In this document: piece by piece, positions 12,267 through 22,947 of the stretch
Position numbering within the stretch: position 1 is the stretch's first letter
How the letters are laid out: every line of letters starts with the position of its first letter
NCBI GenBank assembly: GCA_038025085.1
Contig: CM076146.1
Coordinates: 25,428,501-25,492,500 of the forward strand
Length of the DNA stretch: 64,000 nt
Source of the DNA: Tetragonia tetragonoides
Lineage: Eukaryota; Streptophyta; Magnoliopsida; Caryophyllales; Aizoaceae
Reading direction: 5' to 3'
Translations under genes and position numbers: made by a program
The notes under the pieces: generated by a model
What the model was told of the DNA's origin: nothing
What the model saw: the letters and a program-made list of their open reading frames with translations, nothing else
The model's database searches: none

Positions 12267-12479
12267 AATTGTGTCAAGTAAGAGTCTTGAACTTGGCATG
12301 ATTCGAAATAAGCGCATTTTTCCACCTTAATACTTTGCACTCCAATTTTACTGCTTTAAACTTGGATTCTGAAGACGGTCAAAACATGAAAGTCGTAGCC
12401 CTCGAGACAAGGTTTCCACAGGTTTTTGAATCACTTTGATACGAGGTCTAACAAGGGAGATATGGCAAAAATACTGAAC

Positions 12480-13035
12480 AGCCGCACCCACAACACGGAG
12501 CCATGAAGGGCGAGCCTAGCAACCAGCTTTGGGCGAGTCAAAGATGAAGACCACGGGCGCGCCTAAGCTCGAAGCATATCTGGAAGCCTTTCTCGTGGCC
12601 CACTATTTGGGCGAGTCAAAATCAACCACCATAGGCGAGTCAAAATCAACCACCACGGACCGAGTCCACCATGGGCGAGTCAAAGATGAATTTAAACTTG
12701 GACCTTCTCCCATTATGGCCCCTTGAGTGGGCGAGTAGAAACTCTTCGTGATGGGCGAGTCAAATTTCAGCTTGGACCCATACCCATTATGGCCCCTTGA
12801 GTGGGCGAGTCAAAATTTATCGCCATGGGCGAGTCAAAGATGAATTTAAGCTTGGACCTTCTCCCGTTATGGCCCCTTGAGTGGGCGAGTCGAAATTTAT
12901 CGCCATGGGCGAGTCAAAGATGAATTTAAGCTTGGAACCTTACCCATTATGGCCCCTTGAGTGGGCGAGTCAAAATTTATCGCCATGGGCGAGTCAAAGA
13001 TCAAACTTGTAGTTTGGACCCTCTCGATGTGGCCC
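12480..13035. repeat. Tandem array A inside the retrotransposon, unit about 80 bp
   Basis: Units start with CTTGGACC at about 12697, 12771, 12851, 12931 and 13012, contain TTATGGCCCCTTGAGTGGGC, and carry two GGGCGAGTC motifs each. The part before 12697 holds shorter, disordered copies of GGGCGAGTCAAA. No coding content. Confidence 0.88.
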
Positions 13036-13870
13036 CTTGCATGGGGGGACGCAGAATCCTTGAGATGGGCGACCTTAGGGGCTAAATAAGCCCTTAGTAG
13101 ACCAAGTAAGATGGGCCTAGATGCATGGGATGAGCACCTTGCATTGGGCGGACGTAGAATCCTTGAAATGGGCGACCCTAGGGGCCAAATAAACCTTTAG
13201 AAGTAGACCAAGTAACATGGACCATCAGATGCATGGGGTGAGCCCCTTGCATTGGGCGGGCGTAAAATCATTGAAATGGGCGACCTTAGGAGCTAAATAA
13301 GCCCTTAGAAGTAGAACAAGTAATATGGACCATCAGATGCATGGGGTGAGCCCCTTGCATTGGGCGGGCGTAGAATCATTGAAATGGGCGACCTTAGGAG
13401 CTAAATAAGCCCTTAGAAGTAGACCAAGTAAGATGGACCACCAGATGCATGGGGTGAGCCTCTTGCATTGAGCGGAGGTAGAATCATTGAAATGGGCGAC
13501 CCTAGGAGTTAAATAAACCCTTATAAGTAGACCAAGTAAGATGGACCACCAGATGCATGGGGTGAGCCCCTTGCATTGGGCGGACATAGAATCATTGAAA
13601 TGGGCGACCCTAGGAGCTAAATAAGCCCTTAGAAGTAGACCAAGTAATATGTCGCCTAGATGCATGGGTTGAACCCCTTGCATTGGGGCGAACGTAGAAT
13701 CATTGAAATGGGCGGCCCTATGGACTAAATAAGCCCTTAAGAGGTAGACCAAGTAAAATTTCGCCTAGATGCATGGGTTGAGCCCCTTGCATTGGGCGAA
13801 TATAGAATGATTGAAATGGGCGACCCTAGGGGCTAAATAAGCCCTTAAGAGGTAGACCAAGTAAAATATA
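13036..13870. repeat. Tandem array B inside the retrotransposon, unit about 108 bp, about eight copies
   Basis: Marker (G/A)ACCAAGTA recurs at about 13100, 13206, 13314, 13422, 13530, 13638, 13747 and 13855. Each unit has ATGCATGGG, CCCCTTGCATTGGG, a GAATCATTGAAATGGGCGACC block and CTAAATAAGCCC. The 139-codon minus-strand frame at 13333-13752 only translates these units. Confidence 0.92.
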
Positions 13871-14056
13871 TCCAGGAGTGGGCCCATGATATCTGACATT
13901 TATTGGTTCTGACATTCAATGCCATCTTTGTGCTTATCTTATGTTGGGCCTTTTTTCCTTGATGGGCCTGTCAACAGTGCCTTTGCGGCCTATCTCAAAA
14001 TTGCTTTATTTGGCCCAACAGTACGACGCAGAGGAGTTGACGTCAAGGATTTTTGC

Positions 14057-14062
14057 TATAAA
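14057..14062 (+). promoter_or_regulatory. TATA-like box upstream of the antisense ORF
   Basis: GCTATAAAGG about 215 nt upstream of the plus-strand ATG at 14273. A possible 5'UTR intron donor (CAG|GTACGCC) lies at about 14215. Both fit an internal promoter for the antisense ORF; inferred from sequence only. Confidence 0.4.
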
Positions 14063-14272
14063 GGTGTGGACATCCTCGTCACCTCATTTCACTTTCCAAA
14101 AAACTTTGAGAGTTTTTTAGAGGAAGAAAGTGCTTGTTTTAAGGGAATTGGCTCTGTCTGAGGATCATAATCTTCCAGCTAATCCTCATCCAATCTTCAT
14201 TGAATCTTCAACAGGTACGCCTTGATCTTGTATTATACTTGTATGATTAGTCTTTTTATCATTTCTTTAATA

Positions 14273-17062
14273 ATGAGTTCTCACCCAATTAGCTATAGCG
14301 ATTCTGTAGACTAGTGGGAGAACCCTAATAATCAACCCAACTCGCTTGTTATTTCTTCATTTTCTGAAAACTATTCCACAAATAATCCTCACGCCTATAA
14401 AGTGTCGGATGAACGTATCCGCCCGATGTTGCATAACATGGCCATGATAAGTGATCAAAATAAGAGGCGGACATAGATGTACCTTTAGCCATTCCTTTGT
14501 TAGGGCAGGCGCGCACAATAATACTACCTAATGGTGATGGGTTTGAGTGGTCAGTGTCGAGTGAAACAAGTTGGGTAGACTCTCCCATAAACTTTCCTTG
14601 GCAAGTGACAAAGGCGACCGACTATATGCAGGTCGTTACTCATCCTGCTATACGCATAATGACAGGGGAGGAATTGGTCAGGAGCAACCTCCCACTTCTA
14701 GGCGCTCCGTTAACCAACAATCTTCTAAGCGCCCAGATGAACGGGCTAAGAACTTCTATATAGATAAAAAGTTCCATGATCAAATGTACAAAGATAGCAG
14801 ATTTCTTTCAAATTTTGCTCTTGACTTCTTTATCAATCCGCCATATACTTTGATAGCCCCTGAGATGCTCCAGCAAGTTAAGGAGCCGCCTCACAAGTGT
14901 ATAGCCCTCTACAAAATTTTCTTCAACTTGGGCCTTAGGCTGCCCCTTCATCCTCTGATAATTGAGGTCTGCAGTCACTATCAAATAGTCCCAACTCAAC
15001 TCATCCCCAACTGCTAGATGAATATTCTCAGTTTCATCACCACCACCTTTTACAAGGGGTTGGAATGCTCCTTAGATACGAATCTGTTGACCCATTATCT
15101 CTTCAAAATAAATGGGAAAGACAAGGGCTGGTTGACTGTTATCAACCGCAATAAATCTCTGACGGCGAGGGAGAAGGCGAGTAATCATCACCGCTAGAAG
15201 CATGAGTTCGTCTTTGTAGAACATAGGCGAGGCTGGGAAAGCATAGGGTTGCCTACTGTGTGGAATGACAACCCTGACATAAACGCCGCAAATAATAGGT
15301 GTCCTAAGAACATAACTCACTCTCAGGATGCGGTTCTTAAATATTTTGAATTCAAGATGGGGTGGGACCCCAGGAATCCTGATAATCAAGGCAAATCCAT
15401 AAGGAAGCCTAAGCACTGGCTTCCTTGGAAAGAATTCTTCAATGATGATCTTTTTCTGAGCGCCTGTGTGATCTCTTCCGTTGTGGACGCTGGTATTTGA
15501 CCCTTCTCTTGACTTTCTAAGTTTGTATTCATGTAGTACTGAGTGATTTACATTCTCTTTTTTGCAGCCCAAGCAATCATAATGGTGGATCCTGCCAAGA
15601 CTGGGGTCTTTACCAAGGCCCAACAAAAGGAATATGACGCCCAGAAGATTAGGCGGAAACGCCAAGAAGGACGCCAAGAAAGTCATACATGTAATCTTCT
15701 TTTCTTTGGCGTGTCCAGGGCGTGTTGATTTTCTGCTAACTCTTTGCCTTGCAGCAATACGCCAAGAAGGACGCCAGCGATCGACCTCTACCCACCCAGG
15801 CTTCAGGGGCGGACAAGACTCCACAGGCTCCAAAAACCAAGAATACGAAAGCCCAAAGGACGCCTAAGGTGGGCGCCACCAAGACAGCTACTCCTTCTGG
15901 GAGCAAGAATGCCACGCCCCCAATCTCTCATGGCTCTGGGGAAAATAAGCCAGGGTTACCGCCGTCGCCGGATGTGGGCGAGAAACGCCCAAGAGAGGCT
16001 AATTCGCCCAACCTGGCTGCTGGCGAATTGCATGAAAAGGCGCCTCCATCTGATTTCGAAAGCGAGCCTGAGGCTGGAAAGCCTCCTCCCAAAAAGGTCA
16101 AGGTGGGCGCTTCTTAGAATAACAAAGTGGTGATCCCCCTCACTGAGGCTGGGAGAAAGATGGCCGCTGAACGGGCCACTGGAGAAGGCGAAACAAGCCA
16201 AGCAAGCAAAGCAGGCTGAGCTCGCCAGGCCAACTGAGCTCGCCAAGTCGGCTGGCAAGGCTAGTTCAAGCCGCTTTCGATTCTACGGAGGGACGCCTGA
16301 GAACTTTGAGAAGGTTCTACCACGCTGAAGGAAGTGACCACTAAGGAGGACTATACCCTTCTCAGTAAAGAGAGCAAAGATATGTATCCCAACATGACTG
16401 AGTGTTTTACAGAGGTAATGTGTCTTGTTTCTCTTTGATCTCTCTTGGTTGAATTTATTCTTCTGACTGAGTTTCTTTTTGTCGCAGTTTGCTCGTCGCT
16501 TCGCCTTTTACCAAGATAGGGTGTCCTTCATTCGGGAGAACAACTCCAGTCTTAGGAGAGGTGCCACGACTCTTAAGAGCAAGGCTGACAGTGCTCGTGT
16601 CCAAGCCGCCGATCTCCGCCAAAAGCTTGACGAGGCGAGGAAGGAGAGAGACACGGTCAAGGACCAGCTTTCTGCGGCGAACCGTGAGTTGGACGTTGCC
16701 CAGGAGAAGATCACTGCCAGGGAAAGGTGTGCTTCTTCTCTTCCCCAGCAGTTGGACGAGGCTTTGACTAGTGTTGATGCCAAGGAGGAAGAACGGATTT
16801 TCATCTCTGGCTTCAAGTTGGCTCAAGAACTTTTGAGGCCTGCGCTGGAGGAGTACAACGAGAACGTCAATTGGGACGCCGAGTACCCCAAGATAGCAGG
16901 CTGGCTCTCCACCCTGTGCAAGCGCCAAATTAGGGAAGCCATGGAGACTTGCAAGGCGGATCTCCTTCAGGCAGGGTATGGTAGTGGAGAGATTGGTGGA
17001 GCGTCTTCTAAGGCTACTGGGGTATCTGGGGCGGTTCCTACTTCTGGCAAGCTGGTAGCTAT

Positions 17063-17128
<66 letters not shown>

Positions 17129-17192
17129 CAAGGCTGGGGGCGAGACTGAAGCACTCGAGGAGTCTGCTCAGCCCTCTGATGAGGAAGCTTGA
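14273..17192 (+). pseudogene. Antisense ORF of the Tat/Retand element (spliced, degenerate)
   Basis: This reads opposite to gag-pol. From ATG at 14273 (MSSHPISYSDSVD, then a stop) a broken frame runs through pieces at 14497-15017 and 15249-15492. Three short introns with clean borders are visible: 15493-15567, 15691-15754 and 16415-16487. Exons after them encode a Lys/Pro/Ala-rich linker (15755-16117), a stretch with stops, and 16488-17192, an intact C-terminal part. That part has a coiled coil (RVQAADLRQKLDEARKERD region), a conserved-looking segment around NWDAEYPKIAGWL, a run of 22 Asp, and an acidic tail. Antisense ORFs between integrase and 3' LTR are known in Retand-like Tat elements; their function is unknown. 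At least two stops and some shifts make this copy a pseudogene. Confidence 0.62.
17063..17128 (+). repeat. (GAT)22 microsatellite encoding poly-Asp
   Basis: Twenty-two GAT triplets, in frame in the last exon of the antisense ORF, followed by GAC AAG. The other frame reads as poly-Met, which explains the spurious frame at 17062-17385. Confidence 0.95.
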
Positions 17193-17439
17193 CCATGAGT
17201 ATGCAGTCTGTGCATGCCTTGGTATTCTATTTTGCTTAGGATTTAATCTGACATTTCTGGGCCTTGTAATTTTTTGGCCTCTCTTTAAATGTTCTATTGT
17301 TTATAATAGTTTGGGCCTTTGGCTTTTATGGCCTCTTTTGAATGAATGTTCTTTTCTTTACATTCGCCCCAATTTTATGCATTGAATATTCCAAGTATTT
17401 GTGTGCTTAATTGTATTGCCAATCTAAGGATGGCCATCA

Positions 17440-18130
17440 CAAATCTCATTTGGGCGATTTAGCCCATAAGACTGGGTTGATCCCAAGGGAGATGCTCCTT
17501 TGGGCGACCCTTGGAAATCCTCTTAGAGCGAATCTAAATAATCATTGCAACATAGACTTTTTTGAGGGACAATTGGTGATAACACTAAATTAGGCCCATA
17601 GGAAGTGGAAGTCCAATTGGGCGAGCCTAGGAAAGCCCCTTAGGGCGAGTCTAGGTAAGAAGGTCATGACCACATTGCCCAAAGGAGGGTCCAATGGGTG
17701 ATAATCGCTGATTTAGGCCCATAGGAACTGGGAGTCCAATTGGGCGAGCCTAGGAAAGCCCCTTAGGGCGAGTCTAGGTAAAAACGTTATGACCACATTG
17801 CCCAGGGGATGGTCCAATGGGTGATAACGCTGATTCAGGCCCATAGGAACCGGAAGTCCAATTCGGCGAGCCTAGAAAAGCCCCTTAGGGCGAGTCTAGG
17901 TAAGAACGTCATGACCATATTGCCCAAAGGAGGGTCCAATGGGTGATAACGCTGATTTAGGCCCATAGGAACTGGGAGTCCGATTGGGCGAGCATAGGAA
18001 AGCCTTGTAGGGCGAACCTGGGTAAGAGTATTATGACCGCATTGCCCTCAAGTAATGAGGATCCAATGGGTAGCCTCAGGGTTAGCCTTGGCAGGGGCGA
18101 CCCTAGGTAGAAGAGTTTGGGCGACTCTAA
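17440..18130. repeat. Tandem array C inside the retrotransposon, unit about 122 bp
   Basis: The phrase GTCC(A/G)ATTGGGCGAGC recurs at about 17611, 17733, 17855 and 17978, within units containing TTAGGCCCATAGGAA, CCTTAGGGCGAGTCTAGGTA and GGTCCAATGGGTGATAA. A degraded unit lies on each side. Units differ by only a few bases. Confidence 0.9.
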
Positions 18131-18302
18131 TGGATGCAGAGATTTACCAACCTAGAGTATCAGTAATACAGTAGTGTCATTCAATGCTGTAAGTTTCTAT
18201 TTAAGATTTGCAATACAAAGTGAGCAGTTACATGCTAGCTAGTTGCCCCAGGAACTTACAATATTGAAATGGCAATCTTAATAGAAGTTTATTTAACATC
18301 GA

Positions 18303-19328
18303 CATCTAAATGTAGTATTTCCTCAGATTGTCAACATTCCTTGACCTTGGTAGCATTTCACCTTCTAGAGTAGATAGGCGATAGGTACTTTGCACCATTT
18401 CTTCAACCAATAAGTATTGTCCTTCCCAATTTGCAGTGAGTTTGCCATGAATGGCGCCATGGCCTACTGCTTCAGCTCTTCTCGGTACCAGGTCTCCAAT
18501 TTCTAATGGGCGAGCCTTGACTCTGCGGTTATAGTGCCTGACCATTTTTACTTTAGCCATTCCTTGCTTCAGCAGTGCATTGCCTCTGACCAGGGAGTAG
18601 GTCAAGAGCTTCTTCCATTACTTCTTCATTCTGGTCTTCTTCATATTGTGTGATTTGCCATGTTGGCTCCTTTAATTCAACAGGCATTACAGCCTCTAAC
18701 CCGTACACCAGCATAAATGGAGTCTCGCATGTGGCACTCTTCTCAGTGGTCCTGATGGCCCATAGAACGCACTGTAATTCATCCACCCACTTGCCTTTAG
18801 CATCATCCAGCTTTTTCTTCAGGCCATTTAATATTTGTTTATATGATGACTCTGCTTGACCATTTGTTTGAGGGCGATCCACCGATGTAAACCTTGGCTT
18901 TACGCCATGTTTTGTGAGGAAATCTGTGAGCTTTGGCGTGTCAAACTGTTTTCCGTAATCAAAGACCATGTACTTTGGCACGCCGAATTTGGTTATGATG
19001 TTCCTCCATATGAACTTCGTTACATCTTCATTGGTGATGTTCTTAGTTGACTCTGCTTCAACCCATTTAGAGAAGTAGTCCACAGCCACCATGAGGTATT
19101 TCCTTTGGTATTTACCTATTGGGAAGGGTCCCAAGATGTCCATTCCCCACCTTGAAAAGGGGAGGGAGTTGCAATTGGAGTCAAGTTGTTGGCAGGTTGT
19201 CTGTGAATTGGTGCAAACCTCTGGCACTTGTCACACTTCTGAAATAGGTCAGTTGCATCTGCGTTGAGTGTAGGCCAGTAATAGCCTGTCCTTAGAGCTT
19301 TTCCAGCTAGTGATCGGGCTCCAAGGTG
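18303..19328 (-). pseudogene. Integrase, C-terminal two thirds (gypsy, Tat type)
   Basis: From 19328 downward: HLGARSLAGKALRTGYYWPT, then zinc-finger cysteines (KCDKCQRF), then the catalytic core with RWGMDILGPFP, VAVDYFSKWVEAE and DRPQTNGQAESSYK (D, D and E positions visible). The end is the RVKARPLEIGDLVPRR region and LSTLEGEMLPRSRNVDNLRKYY. A frameshift near 18600 separates the core from the C-terminal domain, and a stop or shift lies near 19228. The N-terminal part lies at 23073-23253, beyond a foreign insert. Integrase joins retroelement cDNA to host DNA; this copy cannot. Confidence 0.88.
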
Positions 19329-20434
19329 AATCGAAGAGTGATGTCGATGGTTCAGAGGAAATAGAGAGATTGACTTGATCCCTTTAAATCTCCTTATAAC
19401 ATAAATGGAGGATATGATATGATATGAATTGTTAGCAAGGATTGAACAAGAAGATCGGAAATCTAAGTAAGGGTATTCTATCGCAGAACTCCTTCCTCTC
19501 TATCTTTTGTCGGGGGAAGAGGTGGTAGAATCTGATACATGCTTACCCGCATGGCAAACTATTCACTAGACGTCAACCTTGAATATGAGAGTGGAAGGAG
19601 GAAAGCTACATTTCTTAGTGGACAGAATCAACTTACCAGAGAAGAAAGTCACTCCTACCCCCGCTGCGATATCTCTTTAATCCAAGCAACCAAGGCATAC
19701 CATTCAAGGAGAGAGGGATTACTTAAAAGAAAGTAAGGAAAGCTTTACCTTGGTAAGCGTAGACGAGCTAGAAAGAGAAGTTAGAGTCGGTAGGCAAGGG
19801 GTTTCTTTCCCAACGAATCCTGTTCACACGAAAACTCTTCCTAAACTCAATAAATACCTTAATCTACATCTACTTATGCTGTAAATATTTCTCCTTTTAC
19901 CCTCACTCTAAAGTAAAGAATAAGTAAGTCGAGTTCAAAAGCCTTATTTACCTCAAGGAGAGGGGACGGGCATCTCCTAAAGAAGAACAGCTGGTAGCGC
20001 CTCACCAAAGAAGCTAGCTAGCGAGACTTATTTCTCACTCAAGGTCGATATAGAGCTTGCCAGCAAGTAAGCGAACAAAAAAGCCTCCTATCGGAAGGAT
20101 GAAACCTATATGACTTAAATAATTATAGAAAACATCCAATGGTTTCAATAGAAACTAAACTACACTTCCTCTCCCTATGGGTCGAGTTACTTCCTACCTC
20201 ACCCTTCGTACCTCAGGTCAAGATCTTGAAACCTCACCCTATCGGGTGAGATCTTCAAACCTTATGCTATCGCATCAGATCTGAAAACCTTTTACTCATA
20301 CCGGAATTCCGTGCTGTATGAGGTGAGAATCTCACCTTTAGGGAATGAGATGAGGATCCATCAACATACTACCTGAAGAACCTGTCTAACGCTCAAGAAG
20401 GTAATAATAGGAGAAGTTCTATCCAGAGAGGATA

Positions 20435-21142
20435 TTAATTGGGATCACTCACTTTTACCTTTCCAGACGAATCCACATATACTAATTTACCCTCTTCTTC
20501 AAATCCTTCCAAATATTTGATATCAGCTAGATCATGTCCACAACAAGGAATAGCTTTATCACCTCGTGAAATACATGTAATATTCCCCTTGAGACCTAAA
20601 TCATTAATAAAATTTCTACATACTTCATAATCAAAGTAGACATCATCTTCATACGTTGCTATATAAACTTCATGGAGATATCTCGTGAATACTATTCCTG
20701 GATACGTTTTTTTCATCTTTTTATCGAAGATTTCCATTAAATGGATGTCGAATAACACATTTGAGATTTCACTTATTGGTGTTAATATATTATTTTCATT
20801 TTCCATTATTTTACCATTGTAGTTAACTAAAGGTAAATTCACTAAATAAGATATTATCTCGAAAAGATAACCATCACCAACTAATACCTTGACTGAATTC
20901 AAAACTTCATCTTTATCTGCCAATATAAATGAATCTAATAAGTTCACTTTGTACAACTTGTCTACATTACTCTCAAATTCAGATAAATCATCCCAAAGGC
21001 TTTCTCGTCGATCCTTTATCCTAAATCTACCATTTTCTATTCCATAGCTAAGACGAATCAAGCTCATGCACACTCCCTGAATAACTAAATTATCAAAATT
21101 ATCATAAGGAAGGGGCTTATAGGTTAGGTGTATCACTACCAC
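20435..21142 (-). CDS. RT/maturase-like ORF within the nested insert
   Basis: An open frame of 235 aa, start ATG at 21142. The middle (ITPISEISNVLFDIHLMEIF) resembles reverse-transcriptase block 4, where group II intron and plasmid RTs have a G(I/L)PQG..SP.L.NI.L pattern. It is followed by FTRYLHEVYIA where an RY(A/V)DDF catalytic box would be, and then a FINDLGL...ITCISRG block as found after that box. The Asp pair is replaced by His-Glu, so catalysis is doubtful. A second Asp pair (TYEDDVY) follows nine residues later but is spaced less well. The frame is unusually intact beside the broken host element. Possible source: an organellar maturase or a mitochondrial retroplasmid; the family call is tentative. 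Confidence 0.4.
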   Translation of the reverse strand: MVVIHLTYKPLPYDNFDNLVIQGVCMSLIRLSYGIENGRFRIKDRRESLWDDLSEFESNVDKLYKVNLLDSFILADKDEVLNSVKVLVGDGYLFEIISYLVNLPLVNYNGKIMENENNILTPISEISNVLFDIHLMEIFDKKMKKTYPGIVFTRYLHEVYIATYEDDVYFDYEVCRNFINDLGLKGNITCISRGDKAIPCCGHDLADIKYLEGFEEEGKLVYVDSSGKVKVSDPN

Positions 21143-21152
21143 TTACAACCTC

Positions 21153-21443
21153 CTAAAGTATTCTAAGGGGAGTCCTGATCAACCCCTTCTTACCCTGGAA
21201 AGCAGGGTCACCTTGCGTCCTTGAACCGATAACCAGCTGGGTGTCTATTGGCGGCACCACTGCCATAAATACAGGGTCTTGTTGCTTGAGCGAGGTGGAG
21301 TACCTTATGGGAAGCCAAACTTGATGAGCCAAGATGGGTTCTTGCCGACCCTCTTGCAGGTCGATGCACATGACTCCCCTGCACAAGCATTTACTTCGGA
21401 AGATGGTGTGCCTAACGCCCGTGGCCTCTTTCATCTGGTTCAC
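21153..21443 (-). other. Small open frame next to the RT-like ORF, function unknown
   Basis: Ninety-six codons starting MNQMKEATGVRHTIF, just upstream of the RT-like ORF on the same strand with a gap of about 10 bp. It has no recognised family. It could be an upstream part of the same coding unit or chance. Other frames across the same bases (21208-21390 on - and 21279-21539 on +) are equally anonymous. Confidence 0.2.
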
Positions 21444-21740
21444 TCCGGCTGGCTTCCACTGATGTTAAGATCAATCCAGTTGTCCGCTTCAACTACTTTA
21501 CTGATCCAAAAGAGGGGGCCACATTCCCTTCCTTTTTAAGGATTAGCTCTAAGTGCCAAAGTCCATAGCTCCTATGATTGCGAGCTGCGGCTTGCTTTGT
21601 TCGCTCCTTTTCTTTTCAAGCATAGCAAGTAAAGTAAACTAGCTGCTTCGCATCGCCTACTGTGTAGCCTTCTTTCACTTACAGCTATCTTATACTCGCT
21701 ATGATAACTGCAATACCCGACCATTTGCCGGACATAAAGG

Positions 21741-21798
21741 GGCGGACTATCTTCTTTATCTCTCATATATATATGAGAGATAAAGAAGATAGTCCGCC
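21741..21798. repeat. Perfect 58-bp palindrome
   Basis: Two 29-nt arms without spacer: GGCGGACTATCTTCTTTATC ... and its exact reverse complement, meeting in an alternating TA core (centre between 21769 and 21770). There is no mismatch across 58 bp. It lies inside the organelle-like insert. Confidence 0.95.
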
Positions 21799-22254
21799 AC
21801 TTAGTTGACCGGTAGCTAATGAGCAGTATCCTTGATCCCGAAAAATCTGTTGTCTCTTCAACACAAAGACTCTCATCTACGATAATAAAATAAGGACTGA
21901 TGTTCGAAGCTGCAGGAGCCTGTCATTGAGTTTCGCCCGCCTCATTCTATGCCAATAGACTCGTGACATCCATGTACTGAGTCGTCAAATGAGCCACTTG
22001 CCATACAAGAAATACTTAACAAACTCTATCATGAAAGATTCAATCCAGCCACAGGTTTTCCTATGGCTACCTTGTTACGATAAAAAAGGAAAGGTTTAGG
22101 TTAGGGAGCCGAAAAGAGCTTGCCATACCACATAGCTTGTTGTTACTAACTGGGCAAAATCAAGAAAGATCAAGAACGGGCTCTTTTTCTTTTCTGGGAG
22201 CCCCGGCGTTTCCCAGTCGAGCAGCCAATCCACTAGCTCACCTGGACCACTAAA

Positions 22255-22291
22255 TTGTTTAAGTTCCACACTGGTCATATGCCGGCAGTCT

Positions 22292-22339
<48 letters not shown>

Positions 22340-22947
22340 AGACAATCATGGCAAGGGTGATCCCAACCACTTTTGAAAAAATCACCCACAATACTCTTTG
22401 GAGCAGTTTCTTAGACAACCATAAAAAAATTGAGAAAACGAGTTTCCATGACATCTTAATGATGTTCCACAAGAAAGAAAATCCTCCTTCTTTTTTCCTC
22501 TTATCCATAGGGGCAAGGGCCTTCTCAATAGGCGTGACCCTTTTTCTTTTTTCAAGAAGTTTGTCCGTTTGGGACTCACCCACTGAAAAAATGACCTCCT
22601 TTCCCTTTCCTCTAAAACTACGTGCCCAAGTTTCCCTCCCCTTTACAGCTCGGACTTCACACTCTTCCGGGGAGAACTCACTAAAAATGTTTCGTATTCT
22701 TTTTTTATATGTATGTTTTGAGGCATTTTTCGTATATAAATTGATAATTAAGTTAAACTCGCCTGAAGATAGAAATTTATTCCTCGAAATAATGAGACTT
22801 TCCCATAAAAATTCACCCGAAATCCGTTGTTTTAGGTCAGTAGGGTCAAGGTTCTTTTGGTGCGGAATTTTTAAAGAAATTAGAATATATTTTCGAATAG
22901 ATGTTCTAGCAATATTGATATCCATCATTCGAAAACTTCTCTTTTAG
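22255..22947. other. Region open on both strands inside the nested insert
   Basis: A 230-codon frame on + and a 217-codon frame on - (22275-22928) overlap almost completely. Both run through the TA repeat, which adds Tyr-Ile repeats. Neither protein is recognised. The plus frame contains a plausible later start at MARVIPTTFEK (22348); the minus frame is basic and starts MMDINIARTS. At most one is real. Confidence 0.3.
22295..22336. repeat. (TA)n microsatellite
   Basis: About 20 TA units within the organelle-like insert. Confidence 0.95.

Noticed and set aside
13333..13752. 139-codon minus-strand frame
   Set aside because: It repeats the same 36-residue unit four times and is a translation of array B.
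12480..13870. Regular repeats considered as a CRISPR array
   Set aside because: Eukaryotic retrotransposon context, units of 80-108 bp without unique spacers; they are plain tandem repeats.
16455..16928. 157-codon minus-strand frame opposite the coiled-coil exon
   Set aside because: Shadow of the antisense ORF; Leu/Arg-rich with no family resemblance.
17062..17385. Frame starting with a run of Met
   Set aside because: Out-of-frame translation of the (GAT)n run.
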